Assembly: GCF_900312745.1 (NCBI RefSeq)
Contig: NZ_OMPD01000014.1
Location: forward strand, 2,108,001-2,172,000
DNA from: Aquimarina sp. AU58
GTDB taxonomy: Bacteria; Bacteroidota; Bacteroidia; Flavobacteriales; Flavobacteriaceae
Direction of reading: 5' to 3'
Length of the DNA stretch: 64,000 nt
In this document: piece after piece, positions 44,277 through 53,603 of the stretch
Layout of the letters: every line of letters begins with the position of its first letter
Numbering within the stretch: position 1 is the first letter of the stretch
Translations under genes and position numbers: made by a program
The notes under the pieces: model-generated
The model's input: the letters and a program-made list of their open reading frames with translations, nothing else
Database searches by the model: none
Told to the model about the DNA's origin: nothing

Positions 44277-44514
44277 ACACCTTACAAGCTTTATCGAAGA
44301 AAACGATGAAGATTTTATCGTAGAGACTATCGAAACTCTAGAAGCTTTAACCGAAGTACCTTCATTAAAAGATGAAGAGTTGGATGTTATCGGAGAGCTA
44401 ATCTCTAATATGTATGGCGCTCTAGAGGTTGATAAAATGATCAAAGAAGGTACTCCAAAAAAAGAAGCTCTAAATAGCTTTATGAAAAGAGTCCTTGGGT
44501 CTATAGATACCTGA
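44257..44514 (+). CDS. Small conserved DUF6952-family protein
   Basis: An 85-residue acidic, all-helical protein (MKLPVIKHLTSFIEENDEDF ...). It matches, from memory, the DUF6952 group that follows peroxiredoxin and thioredoxin genes in Bacteroidetes. The start ATG lies inside the thioredoxin gene (20-bp overlap), so translation is coupled. No catalytic residue is obvious, and it has no cysteine. It may be a partner or regulator of the redox pair. Confidence 0.8.
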   Translation: MKLPVIKHLTSFIEENDEDFIVETIETLEALTEVPSLKDEELDVIGELISNMYGALEVDKMIKEGTPKKEALNSFMKRVLGSIDT

Positions 44515-44518
44515 AAAA

Positions 44519-44557
44519 TAAAAAAACCTATCATATGTAATGGTAGGTTTTTTTATT
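44519..44557 (+). terminator. Terminator of the peroxiredoxin operon
   Basis: AACCTATCAT and ATGGTAGGTT pair with one mismatch (about 44525-44548), bounded by A and T runs. It lies just after the 85-residue gene. Confidence 0.75.
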
Positions 44558-44629
44558 TTTTAAAAACTTTATTAATATTACAATATAATCTTACTAATTT
44601 TATAACTCTTAAAACAACAATCATTTATT

Positions 44630-45130
44630 ATGGCTTCAATAACATTAAAAGGAAATACAATTCACACTAGTGGAAATTTACCAGAAGTAGGACAAAACGC
44701 ACCAGATTTTGAAATGGTGAATGCTGATTTATCTACTGCAAAATTATCTGATTATAAAGGAAACAGAGTAGTTTTAAATGTTTTTCCTTCTGTAGATACA
44801 GGAATTTGCGCAGCTTCAGTAAGAGCATTTAATAAGGAGGCAAGCAATTTATCAAATACTAAAGTATTGTGTATATCACGTGATTTACCATTCGCTCAAG
44901 GTCGTTTCTGTGGAGCAGAAGGATTAGAAAATGTGATCAATCATTCTGATTTTAAAACCGGAGAGTTTGGAAAAAACTATGGACTAGAAATTGTAGATGG
45001 ACCATTACAAGGGTTACATTCTAGAGCAGTTATTGTTCTTGATGAGAATGGAACCGTTTTATATACAGAACAAGTGCCAGAAATAGTACAGGAACCAGAT
45101 TATTCTGCTGCACTCGAAATATTGTCTTAG
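44630..45130 (+). CDS. tpx: Thiol peroxidase Tpx
   Basis: A 166-residue atypical 2-Cys peroxiredoxin. Peroxidatic Cys60 is in PSVDTGICAASVR and resolving Cys94 is in GRFCGAEG, matching the Tpx spacing. It reduces hydroperoxides using thioredoxin. It sits 115 bp downstream of the peroxiredoxin-thioredoxin operon and 6 bp before dgkA. Confidence 0.95.
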   Translation: MASITLKGNTIHTSGNLPEVGQNAPDFEMVNADLSTAKLSDYKGNRVVLNVFPSVDTGICAASVRAFNKEASNLSNTKVLCISRDLPFAQGRFCGAEGLENVINHSDFKTGEFGKNYGLEIVDGPLQGLHSRAVIVLDENGTVLYTEQVPEIVQEPDYSAALEILS

Positions 45131-45136
45131 TATCTT

Positions 45137-45505
45137 ATGAGTAAAGCATTAAAATTTGTAGTTGGCAGATTGCGAGGTTGTGGTTATGCTTTTAAAGGAG
45201 CTCTGTTGTTGATAAAAACAGAACCAAGTATACAAGTACAGGTTGGGATTGCAATAGCAATGACAATATTAGGTTTTTATTTCAATATTACTTTGATCGA
45301 ATGGATTTTGCAAATTTTTGCTATTGGATTGGTAATGAGTGTTGAAGGGATAAATACCGCAATCGAAGCAATCGCAGATTTTGTTCATCCAGATTTTCAT
45401 AATAAGATAGGGGTTATAAAAGATATAGCCGCGGGAGCTGTTTTTATTGCTGCAATTACAGCTATAATAATTGGATTGTTAATTTATATCCCTTATTTAG
45501 TTTAG
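45137..45505 (+). CDS. dgkA: Diacylglycerol kinase family protein
   Basis: A 122-residue integral membrane protein with three helices. Residues KGALLLIKTEPSIQVQVGIAI and the conserved VEGINTAIEAIADFV (catalytic and metal-binding Glu and Asn) match the prokaryotic DAGK/undecaprenol kinase family. It phosphorylates a membrane lipid alcohol (diacylglycerol or undecaprenol; the two cannot be told apart here). It lies 6 bp after tpx, so probably co-transcribed, and 67 bp before ftsK. Confidence 0.92.
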   Translation: MSKALKFVVGRLRGCGYAFKGALLLIKTEPSIQVQVGIAIAMTILGFYFNITLIEWILQIFAIGLVMSVEGINTAIEAIADFVHPDFHNKIGVIKDIAAGAVFIAAITAIIIGLLIYIPYLV

Positions 45506-45572
45506 AAAATTTTTTAGTCATTTTTACGTTCCAATATAGATATTCGTATTTTTGCGATAAGATACCCAAAAA

Positions 45573-48074
45573 ATGGCCAAAAGAAAGGTAAGTACAAAAA
45601 GGAAAACAACAAAAAAACCTAAGACTTCACTAAAAGAAAAATTTACGTTATCAAGACAACAGAAAGTTGTTTTAGGTAGCTTCTTATTCTTTTTGGGGAT
45701 AGGATTATTTTTTGCTTTTGTTTCGTTTTTCTTTAATTGGAAAATTGACCAAAGTGAAATATCACAGTTTTATAATAGAACATCATCTCCAAAAAACTGG
45801 TTAAGTAAATTTGGAGCTACTGTAAGTCATTTCTTTATTTTTAAAGGATTTGGAATTTCTGCATTAGTCATTCCTGTGTTAACCTCATTAACAGGTGTGT
45901 ATTTGTTCTTTGACCTCAATAAAAAGAAATTATTTGGGTTTTGGTTTTGGGGAGGGCTAGTCATGCTATGGGTATCCGTTGTTTTGGGCTTTGTAGAAAA
46001 AGGTGGTGGGTTATTAGCTGGTATTATAGGGTATGAAACTAATGATTTTTTAAGAGACTATATAGGTTTTATAGGTACCGTTCTTGTACTTGCCTTTTTT
46101 GCAATAGTGTATATTGTAGTACGTCTAAGATATACTCCCGAAAAAATATCTGATTCTTTAAAAAATACCCAAAAAGCTATAGCAAAGGATTATGAAGTAA
46201 CACCAGAAACGAATAATAAACAAACTGTATCTACTCCTACCTCTGATAGCTCTAGTTCTAGTTCTAGTATTAAAGAAAAAATAGACTCAATCATTGCTAA
46301 ATCCAAAGATATTAATAAAAAGAAAGAGGATAAAAAGCAAAATGAGAAGGAAGACACCATTAAAAAAGATAATGACACCGAAGAGATTACATTAAACCCT
46401 ACAATTAATGATTTTTATGGAGATCCGAATAATCGAGATAATGAGGTCCCAGAGAAACTAATTATAAAATCAGAAGATAATCCCGAGGATATCGCAATGG
46501 AAGTCGAAACTATGGTAGAGGAAGAAGTAGTTGGAGACCTAAGTGCTAAGCTGGTTAAAGATTTTGGTGAGTTTGATCCAAAACTAGAGTTAGGGAACTA
46601 TAAATTTCCGGCAATTACTTTATTAAAGGATTATACCACACAATCGGGAGGAATAACTATTGACCAGGGAGAATTAGAAGAAAATAAAAACCGTATTGTA
46701 GAGACGCTTAAAAATTACAAAATTGAAATAGCGCAAATTAAAGCTACCGTTGGTCCTACAGTAACATTGTACGAGATTGTACCCGAAGCCGGAATTCGAA
46801 TTTCTAAAATTAAAAACCTCGAGGATGATATCGCATTATCATTAGCAGCTCTGGGAATTCGTATCATTGCTCCTATACCTGGTAAAGGGACTATTGGTAT
46901 AGAAGTACCTAATAAAAAAGCCACTATCGTATCGATGCGATCTGCAATCTCTTCTTCAAAATTTCAGAACGCAGAAATGGAATTGCCATTATCTTTGGGT
47001 AAAACGATTTCGAACGAAACATTTGTAGTGGATCTTGCCAAAATGCCTCACCTTCTTATGGCAGGAGCTACAGGGCAAGGAAAATCTGTTGGACTTAATG
47101 CGATACTTACATCGTTGCTTTATAAGAAGCATCCTGCAGAAGTAAAATTTGTTTTAGTAGATCCAAAAAAGGTAGAACTTACATTGTTTAATAAGATAGA
47201 ACGGCATTATCTGGCCAAACTGCCTGATACAGAAGAGGCTATTATTACAGATAATACTAAAGTAATTAATACACTTAATTCTTTATGTATTGAGATGGAT
47301 GCTCGGTATGATCTGTTAAAGCAGGCAATGGTTAGAAATATTAAAGAATATAATGTAAAGTTTAAAGCAAGAAAATTAAATCCCGAGAACGGGCACAAGT
47401 TTTTACCCTATATTGTGCTTGTAGTAGATGAATTTGCAGATCTTATTATGACTGCAGGAAAAGAAGTAGAAACTCCTATAGCCCGACTGGCTCAATTAGC
47501 TCGTGCTATTGGGATACATCTTATTATAGCTACCCAACGACCATCTGTAAATGTAATAACGGGTATGATCAAAGCTAATTTCCCTGCCAGAATAGCATTT
47601 AGAGTGACTTCTAAAATAGATTCTCGTACAATTTTGGATACAGGGGGAGCAGATCAATTAATTGGTAGAGGAGATATGTTGTATACACAAGGAAATGATG
47701 TTGTAAGAATACAATGTGCTTTTGTAGATACTCCAGAAGTAGAACGAATAACAGATTATATTGGTAGTCAAAAAGCATACCCAGATGCACATCTGTTACC
47801 AGAATATCTGGGTGAAGAAAGTGGCACAAGTCTTGATATAGATAAAAAAGATAGAGATAAACTTTTTGCTGAAGCTGCAGAAGTAATTGTAACAGCTCAA
47901 CAAGGATCGGCGTCTTTATTACAAAGGAAATTAAAATTAGGGTACAATCGAGCAGGTAGATTAATAGATCAATTAGAAGCTGCAGGAATCGTTGGCCCTT
48001 TTGAAGGAAGTAAAGCAAGACAGGTTTTAGTACCTGATTTAATTTCGCTTCAGCAGTTACTGGACAATGAGTAA
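45573..48074 (+). CDS. ftsK: FtsK/SpoIIIE DNA translocase
   Basis: An 833-residue DNA translocase that moves chromosome ends through the division septum. It has a 4TM FtsK N-terminal domain (about 25-200), a short Ser- and charge-rich linker (200-320), the alpha/beta motor with Walker A GATGQGKS at 498-505 and Walker B FVLVVDEFADL-like (LPYIVLVVDEFADLIM), and a gamma winged-helix domain (about 770-833) with a KOPS-reading form (LLQRKLKLGYNRAGRLIDQLE). It has its own promoter-like TATTTTTG at 45547-45554. lolA and lptF/G follow on the same strand. Confidence 0.95.
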   Translation: MAKRKVSTKRKTTKKPKTSLKEKFTLSRQQKVVLGSFLFFLGIGLFFAFVSFFFNWKIDQSEISQFYNRTSSPKNWLSKFGATVSHFFIFKGFGISALVIPVLTSLTGVYLFFDLNKKKLFGFWFWGGLVMLWVSVVLGFVEKGGGLLAGIIGYETNDFLRDYIGFIGTVLVLAFFAIVYIVVRLRYTPEKISDSLKNTQKAIAKDYEVTPETNNKQTVSTPTSDSSSSSSSIKEKIDSIIAKSKDINKKKEDKKQNEKEDTIKKDNDTEEITLNPTINDFYGDPNNRDNEVPEKLIIKSEDNPEDIAMEVETMVEEEVVGDLSAKLVKDFGEFDPKLELGNYKFPAITLLKDYTTQSGGITIDQGELEENKNRIVETLKNYKIEIAQIKATVGPTVTLYEIVPEAGIRISKIKNLEDDIALSLAALGIRIIAPIPGKGTIGIEVPNKKATIVSMRSAISSSKFQNAEMELPLSLGKTISNETFVVDLAKMPHLLMAGATGQGKSVGLNAILTSLLYKKHPAEVKFVLVDPKKVELTLFNKIERHYLAKLPDTEEAIITDNTKVINTLNSLCIEMDARYDLLKQAMVRNIKEYNVKFKARKLNPENGHKFLPYIVLVVDEFADLIMTAGKEVETPIARLAQLARAIGIHLIIATQRPSVNVITGMIKANFPARIAFRVTSKIDSRTILDTGGADQLIGRGDMLYTQGNDVVRIQCAFVDTPEVERITDYIGSQKAYPDAHLLPEYLGEESGTSLDIDKKDRDKLFAEAAEVIVTAQQGSASLLQRKLKLGYNRAGRLIDQLEAAGIVGPFEGSKARQVLVPDLISLQQLLDNE

Positions 48075-48123
48075 CGAGCTGATTCGTAGTATGGTAATTA
48101 GTAATTAAAGAAGAATAAATAAA

Positions 48124-48759
48124 ATGATAAAAAAGGCTATATTTTTACTATTTGTATTGGGTATAACTACTGCACAAGCCCAAAGTGCCAAAGATCTTTT
48201 GGATGAGGTTTCCAAAAAAGTAAATAGCTACACCAATATTGTTATTAACTTTAAATATGCTATTAATAATAAGGCAGAACATGTTGCTCAGGAAACCAGA
48301 GGAGATGTAACGTTACAAGGGAATAAGTACCTGCTTAATATCATGGGGACCAAACGTATGTATGATGGTAAAAAGCTACATGTAATTGTTCCGGAAGATG
48401 AGGAAATCAATATTTCTTCTCAGGATGAAGATGATGGCACAAGCGTGACCCCTTCAAAAATGTTAACTTTCTATGAAGATGGATATACCTATAAAATGGA
48501 TATTGTTCAGGATGTAAAAGGTAGGAAAATTCAATATGTAAAATTGATACCCATTGACTCAAAAAGCGATTTAAAAGAAATATTACTTGGTATTGATAAG
48601 CAAACAAAGCATATTTACAAAATGATTCAGAAACAAAATAATGGTACTAATGTTACAATTACGGTGAATAGTTTTAAAACGAATCAACCGCTTTCAGAAA
48701 CATTATTTGTATTTGATAAATCAAAATATGAAAATTATTATATCAATCGCTTAGATTAG
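48124..48759 (+). CDS. lolA: Outer-membrane lipoprotein carrier LolA
   Basis: A 211-residue periplasmic chaperone that carries lipoproteins from the LolCDE complex to the outer membrane. A signal peptide ends near residue 20 (TAQAQS). The LolA half-barrel has repeated strands (YTNIVINFKYAINNKAE, GDVTLQGNKYLLNIMGTKRMYDGKKLHVI, and LFVFDKSKYE at the end). It is 50 bp after ftsK and is followed by a terminator-like hairpin before the permease gene. Bacteroidetes often pair this gene with ftsK. Confidence 0.9.
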   Translation: MIKKAIFLLFVLGITTAQAQSAKDLLDEVSKKVNSYTNIVINFKYAINNKAEHVAQETRGDVTLQGNKYLLNIMGTKRMYDGKKLHVIVPEDEEINISSQDEDDGTSVTPSKMLTFYEDGYTYKMDIVQDVKGRKIQYVKLIPIDSKSDLKEILLGIDKQTKHIYKMIQKQNNGTNVTITVNSFKTNQPLSETLFVFDKSKYENYYINRLD

Positions 48760-48794
48760 AAAAGAATTAAGGCATAAAGAAATAAAGGTATAAA

Positions 48795-48828
48795 AAAGAA
48801 CGGGTGTAAAAATTTACACACGTTCTTT
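48795..48828 (+). terminator. Hairpin terminator after lolA
   Basis: AAAGAACGGGTGTAAA at 48795-48810 pairs with TTTACACACGTTCTTT at 48813-48828 (16-bp arms, one mismatch). The T-rich 3' end is weak (AGTTTTAATT), so the strength is uncertain. Confidence 0.65.
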
Positions 48829-48874
48829 AGTTTTAATTAATGTATATTTTTAGCGGTTAGAAAATAGAAAACGA

Positions 48875-50320
48875 GTGAAGATTTTAGATCGATATATTTT
48901 AACAACTTTTGTAAAGACATTTTTCCCGCTCTTTGTAATTATTATGTTTATCCTTTTATTGCAAACTATCTGGTTGTTTATATCAGAACTGGCAGGAAAA
49001 GATCTCGATTTTTCAGTAATATTAAAATTTTTGACGTTTGCAACACCTAGATTGATTCCCATGGTTTTGCCACTAACTATTTTGTTAACGTCTATTATGA
49101 TTTTTGGTAATTTTGCCGAGAATTATGAATTTGCCGCGATGAAATCTTCGGGGATATCCTTGCAACGAGCTATGAGAACTTTATCTGTTTTTATCTTTTT
49201 TGTAGGGATAGGTGCATTTTTATTTTCGAATACAGTGATCCCGTCCTCGGAGAAAAGATTTATAAATCTTCGTAAAAATATAGTTAAAGTAAAGCCCGCA
49301 ATGGTAATAACCCCTAATCAGTTTAATGACTTAGGAGATATAAATATAAAAGTAGCAGAAAAATATGGTGATAATGATGAGTTTCTTAGAGATGTTATCA
49401 TTCATAAGAAAGCTGCTAGGCCTGGTAATTTTACTGTTATAAAAGCAGTAGGAGGAGAGTTAAAAGGTAATATCAATTCTGATTTAATTACCTTAATCCT
49501 TAATGATGGTAATTATTATGATGAGATTCAACAGAATTCACCTCAAAAAAGAAACAGATTACCTTTTGCCAAAACACATTTTAAAAAATATGTTCTTAAT
49601 ATAGATTTGTCATCTCTGGGTAATGTAGATATGGATGAACAACAATATAGCAAAGGATATAATATGCTTAATGTTAATGAGCTAAAGAATCAGATAGATA
49701 CATTGTCTATTGAGGTTAATAAGAATGTGAAGAATATGACGGTTGAAATTGATCGAATGATTGGATTTGAAGGGTTAAATAGAAACATTAAAATAGTTGA
49801 TTCTCTTCCAAAAACAAGTAATGATACATTGCAGATAAGAGATTATTTTAATACGCTTAAAAAAATACAGATATATCAGATTGCTTCATCTACTGCAGAT
49901 GGAGTAATAAGAAAACTAAATTCTACTCAAAAAAATCTAAGTTTTAGGAAAAGAGCATTAAATAAATACGAAATGTCATTGCATGATAAATTTGCTTTAG
50001 GAATTTCGTGTATCTTATTGTTCTTTGTAGGAGCTCCTTTGGGGGCCATAATCCGTAAAGGAGGGTTAGGGTTACCTATAGTTATTGGGGTAGTGTTGTT
50101 TTTGACCTATCATTTTATAGGAATTTTTGCTAAAAATAGTGCCGAAGAAGGAGGAATCCCTCCATTTGTGGGCTCATGGCTTTCTACATGTATTATATTT
50201 CCGTTAAGTATATTTCTAACTTATAGAGCAACTACAGATCAGGGAATTTTTAATATGGACACTTTTATCCAGCCAATAAAGAATTTCTTTGCAAAACGAT
50301 CTTCTAAAACCAAAAAATAG
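48875..50320 (+). CDS. LptF/LptG family permease
   Basis: A 481-residue permease of the lipopolysaccharide exporter family. N-terminal helices (about 10-35, 55-80 and 95-120), a large periplasmic beta-jellyroll part (about 125-370), then three C-terminal helices from about 373. The pattern is that of LptF/G. The start is GTG at 48875; in-frame residues from it (KILDRYILTTFVKTFFPLFVIIMF) fit a normal N-terminus. Together with an ATPase (not here) it moves LPS across the inner membrane. ribB follows after 41 bp. Confidence 0.9.
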   Translation: MKILDRYILTTFVKTFFPLFVIIMFILLLQTIWLFISELAGKDLDFSVILKFLTFATPRLIPMVLPLTILLTSIMIFGNFAENYEFAAMKSSGISLQRAMRTLSVFIFFVGIGAFLFSNTVIPSSEKRFINLRKNIVKVKPAMVITPNQFNDLGDINIKVAEKYGDNDEFLRDVIIHKKAARPGNFTVIKAVGGELKGNINSDLITLILNDGNYYDEIQQNSPQKRNRLPFAKTHFKKYVLNIDLSSLGNVDMDEQQYSKGYNMLNVNELKNQIDTLSIEVNKNVKNMTVEIDRMIGFEGLNRNIKIVDSLPKTSNDTLQIRDYFNTLKKIQIYQIASSTADGVIRKLNSTQKNLSFRKRALNKYEMSLHDKFALGISCILLFFVGAPLGAIIRKGGLGLPIVIGVVLFLTYHFIGIFAKNSAEEGGIPPFVGSWLSTCIIFPLSIFLTYRATTDQGIFNMDTFIQPIKNFFAKRSSKTKK

Positions 50321-50361
50321 ATTTCTTTTTAAATATCTTTGCCGGTAATAAATTTAAGAGT

Positions 50362-51519
50362 ATGATTATGTCACAAGCAACTAATACCACAAACAAAATG
50401 AAACTGAATACCATTCAAGAAGCCATTGAAGACATTAGGCAGGGAAAGGTAATTATTGTGGTAGATGATGAAGATCGTGAAAATGAAGGAGATTTTATTG
50501 CTGCGGCAGAGAAAGTAACTCCAGAGATGATCAATTTTATGGCAACCCATGGTCGTGGATTGATTTGTGCTCCACTTACAAAAGATCGTTGTGAGGAGTT
50601 AAATCTCGATATGATGGTTCAGAACAATACCGTATTACACGAGACTCAATTTACCGTATCGGTAGATTTAATAGGGCATGGATGTACTACAGGAATTTCT
50701 GTGCACGATAGAGCCAAAACCATAAATGCATTAATCAAGGAAGATACAAAACCTCATGACCTGGGAAGACCAGGGCATATTTTCCCGCTTAAGGCGAAAA
50801 ATGGAGGAGTATTAAGACGTACTGGGCATACTGAAGCGGCTGTAGATTTAGCAAGACTTGCAGGTTTTAAACCGGCAGGGATTTTGGTCGAAATTTTGAA
50901 CGAAGATGGTACTATGGCGCGTTTACCTCAATTAGTAGAGGTTGCCAAGAAATTTGATCTTAAATTAATATCGATAGAAGATCTGGTAGCATATCGTATG
51001 CAGCATGATTCTCTGATCGAGAAAAAAGAAGATTTTGATATTACTACGCGTTTTGGAAATTATAGACTTAGGGCGTATAAGCAAACAACTAATGATCAAG
51101 TGCATATTGCCTTAACATTGGGTTCTTGGAAAGAAAATGAACCTGTACTTACCAGAATCAATTCTACATTATTTAATAATGATATTCTGGGGACACTAAC
51201 CAATAATGCCGATAAACGCCTGGATGCTATGTTTCAGCGTATTAATAGCGAAGGTAAAGGGGCGATAATTTTTATTAATCAAGAAAGTCAATCGCTTAAT
51301 CTTTTAGGGCGTTTAAGTGCTTTAAAAGAAATTCAAAATGGAAAAGATGTCTTAAAAGCACCAAAAATAGCTATGGATAGCAAAGATTTTGGTATTGGAG
51401 CACAAATTTTACATGACATTAATATTCATAAACTACGATTAGTCTCTAATACGGTACAACAAAAACGTGTTGGAATGATTGGATACGGATTAGAAATTGT
51501 AGACTATGTAGGGTATTAA
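50362..51519 (+). CDS. ribB: 3,4-dihydroxy-2-butanone-4-phosphate synthase with degenerate GTP cyclohydrolase II domain
   Basis: A 385-residue protein with RibBA layout. Residues about 15-215 form an intact DHBP synthase (VVDDEDRENEGDF, HGRGLICAP, HGCTTGISVHDRA, GRPGHIFPLKA, GHTEAAVDLA), which makes the four-carbon precursor of riboflavin. The C-terminal 170 residues align with GTP cyclohydrolase II but lack the zinc cysteines: where GDVFGSxRCDCG is expected it reads NNDILGTLTNNADKR, and the RQEGRGIGL motif reads NQESQSLNL. Cyclohydrolase activity is therefore unlikely, so a separate RibA is expected elsewhere. Residues 3 and 13 are alternative starts. Confidence 0.92.
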   Translation: MIMSQATNTTNKMKLNTIQEAIEDIRQGKVIIVVDDEDRENEGDFIAAAEKVTPEMINFMATHGRGLICAPLTKDRCEELNLDMMVQNNTVLHETQFTVSVDLIGHGCTTGISVHDRAKTINALIKEDTKPHDLGRPGHIFPLKAKNGGVLRRTGHTEAAVDLARLAGFKPAGILVEILNEDGTMARLPQLVEVAKKFDLKLISIEDLVAYRMQHDSLIEKKEDFDITTRFGNYRLRAYKQTTNDQVHIALTLGSWKENEPVLTRINSTLFNNDILGTLTNNADKRLDAMFQRINSEGKGAIIFINQESQSLNLLGRLSALKEIQNGKDVLKAPKIAMDSKDFGIGAQILHDINIHKLRLVSNTVQQKRVGMIGYGLEIVDYVGY

Positions 51520-51535
51520 ATAAATACCTGATATC

Positions 51536-52741
51536 TTATAATACACTTTTTACAAGGACACCTTTTAAAGCTTCAACCATTTTTGAGGCTCTGTTTGCTA
51601 CTTCTGTTTCAGACCAATTTAACTTGATTAAGCAAGAAATAGTGCGACCCATCCATAGATCGCTCGCATCAAACGGCCTATTGTTTTTTTGTAACCCTGA
51701 TTGTATTTCCTGAGAAAACTTACTAAGAGATTTTTGTTCTAAAAGGTGTTCCCATTTTTTATAGTAATGCCAGTTATTATCGAACCAATAAAAACAAGCA
51801 TCTACGCCATTTTCTCCCAAGGCTTTATGTGCTTTTCTGGCGACATCTTCTGTAGGTAAAAATATATTTAGAAAGGAATAATTTTCTACCCCTGTTTCTG
51901 GTACTCTTCTAAAAGAAACTTCGGGAACCTCTGCCAGAGCATTGCGTAGTATCGTATAGTTTTTTTCCTGGATTGTTAATGTATGATCTAATTTTCTTAA
52001 CTGTGCAATTCCTACTGCTGCATTTAGTTCAGATAACCTATAGTTATATCCTAAGAAAGGATGTGTTTCTGCACCACGATCATTACCAACATGATCGTGA
52101 CCATGATCCTGGTATTTGTGTGCTCGATCTGCAAATGTTTCAGAGTTGGTAATGATACCACCACCTTCACCGCAGGTAATTGTTTTAACGTAATCAAAAG
52201 AAAAACAGCCCAAATCTCCATAACTCCCTAATGGTTTTCCATCATAAGTAGCTCCGATAGCCTGGCAAGCATCTTCTAGTAGAATAAGGCTATGTTTATC
52301 ACTAATTGCTTTTAATGCGCCAAGATCTGCCATAGATCCACACATGTGTACAGGCATAATAGCTTTGGTTTTGGGAGTGATAGATGCTTCAACAGCTTTA
52401 GGGTCTAAGGTAAGTGTGTCGTCTATATCACATAGTACTGGGATCGCCCCAACAGATAATATAGCTTCAAAACTTGCTACAAAAGTAAATGTAGGCATGA
52501 TTACCTCATCTCCAGATCCTATACCGGCACATGCCAATGCAACTGTTAAAGCTGCGGTTCCGCTAGAAACTACCTGAGCATATTTGGATTGCATTCTGTT
52601 TGCTAAATCTCTTTCTAATTCTAATGCTTTATAATGACCATTTCTCATAGGATCAAATCCATATCGCATTAAAACTCCATTATCTAAAACATCCTGAACT
52701 TCTTTTTGTTCTTCTGCACCAAATAACTCAAATCCTGGCAT
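51536..52741 (-). CDS. DegT/DnrJ/EryC1/StrS family PLP-dependent aminotransferase
   Basis: A 401-residue enzyme of the sugar-aminotransferase family. The PLP lysine is in SFDYVKTITCGEGGG, with GTAALTVAL near residue 62, and HMCGSMADLGAL, EDACQAIGATYDGKPLGSYGD for the cofactor site. The usual substrates are keto-sugars that become amino sugars of O-antigen or natural products. No sugar-nucleotide genes are adjacent, and ribB (plus strand) ends 16 bp away. It is monocistronic. The substrate is not readable. Confidence 0.9.
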   Translation of the reverse strand: MPGFELFGAEEQKEVQDVLDNGVLMRYGFDPMRNGHYKALELERDLANRMQSKYAQVVSSGTAALTVALACAGIGSGDEVIMPTFTFVASFEAILSVGAIPVLCDIDDTLTLDPKAVEASITPKTKAIMPVHMCGSMADLGALKAISDKHSLILLEDACQAIGATYDGKPLGSYGDLGCFSFDYVKTITCGEGGGIITNSETFADRAHKYQDHGHDHVGNDRGAETHPFLGYNYRLSELNAAVGIAQLRKLDHTLTIQEKNYTILRNALAEVPEVSFRRVPETGVENYSFLNIFLPTEDVARKAHKALGENGVDACFYWFDNNWHYYKKWEHLLEQKSLSKFSQEIQSGLQKNNRPFDASDLWMGRTISCLIKLNWSETEVANRASKMVEALKGVLVKSVL

Positions 52742-52883
52742 AAGTATAGTGTTAAATTAAAAACTCTTTCCAGCAAAAATACCGAAAAGAGTTTTGATTT
52801 TACAGTGGTTATTCTAGATTTTTTTGATTATACCGATACTTAATATTTTTTGTAGTGTTAGTTTAAATGTAAGAAACCAAAAC

Positions 52884-53513
52884 TTAGATGGTAATGATAG
52901 TATCTGTAATTGGGCGTCTTACTTTTTTTAACTCAGAAAACATATCATCTTCTGCTCGATATCCAATAGGTAATACCAGTACCGATGTTAATCCTAAGTT
53001 ATTAAGATTAAGGAGTTCATCGTATTTTTCTGGTATAAAACCTTCCATAGGGCAAGAATCTATTTTTTCGATAGCACATACGGTAAGTATATTTCCCAGT
53101 GCCAAATATGCTTGTTTTGCAGCCCAGTTTGATATCTCTTCGGGTGATTTATAAGTAAAAGAATCTACGAGTTGTTCTTTAAAAGGTTTTAATATTTCTT
53201 CGGGAGTATCTCTTATTTCTTTTACAGTATCAAAATACTTGGATATGTATTGTTCTCCAATAGTTTTTTCGATACAAAATACCAATACATGAGACGCATC
53301 AGCAACTTGTTGTTGATTCCAGGAGTGTGAGGTGAGTTCTTTTTGCAAGTCTTTATTCTTAATCACTACTAATTTTAAAGGTTGTAAGCCATATGAGGTG
53401 GCGGTAAGGTTAAAAGCTTCTGTTAGTGTGTCTATTTTTTCCTGAGAAACAATTTGCTTAGTATCGAATTTTTTGGTGGCATAACGCCAATGTAAACTTT
53501 CTATAATATCCAT
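52884..53513 (-). CDS. NAD(P)H-dependent nitroreductase family protein (NfsB-like)
   Basis: A 209-residue FMN-dependent oxidoreductase. WRYATKKFDTKQIVSQEKIDTL at the N-terminus (FMN phosphate and NAD(P)H site), SYGLQPLKLVVI and DSCPMEGFIPEKYDE with VLPIGYRAEDD at the C-terminus match the NfsB/FRase group. It would reduce nitro compounds, quinones or flavins. Cytosolic, monocistronic, divergent from the thioesterase gene at 53604. Confidence 0.92.
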   Translation of the reverse strand: MDIIESLHWRYATKKFDTKQIVSQEKIDTLTEAFNLTATSYGLQPLKLVVIKNKDLQKELTSHSWNQQQVADASHVLVFCIEKTIGEQYISKYFDTVKEIRDTPEEILKPFKEQLVDSFTYKSPEEISNWAAKQAYLALGNILTVCAIEKIDSCPMEGFIPEKYDELLNLNNLGLTSVLVLPIGYRAEDDMFSELKKVRRPITDTIITI

Positions 53514-53603
53514 TCGAAGTTTTTTTAAGTATATGACAAAGATAGTATGATAAGATTTACCTTTGACAGATAAAATGATAAGAAAAAACTATATCACAAT
53601 TGT

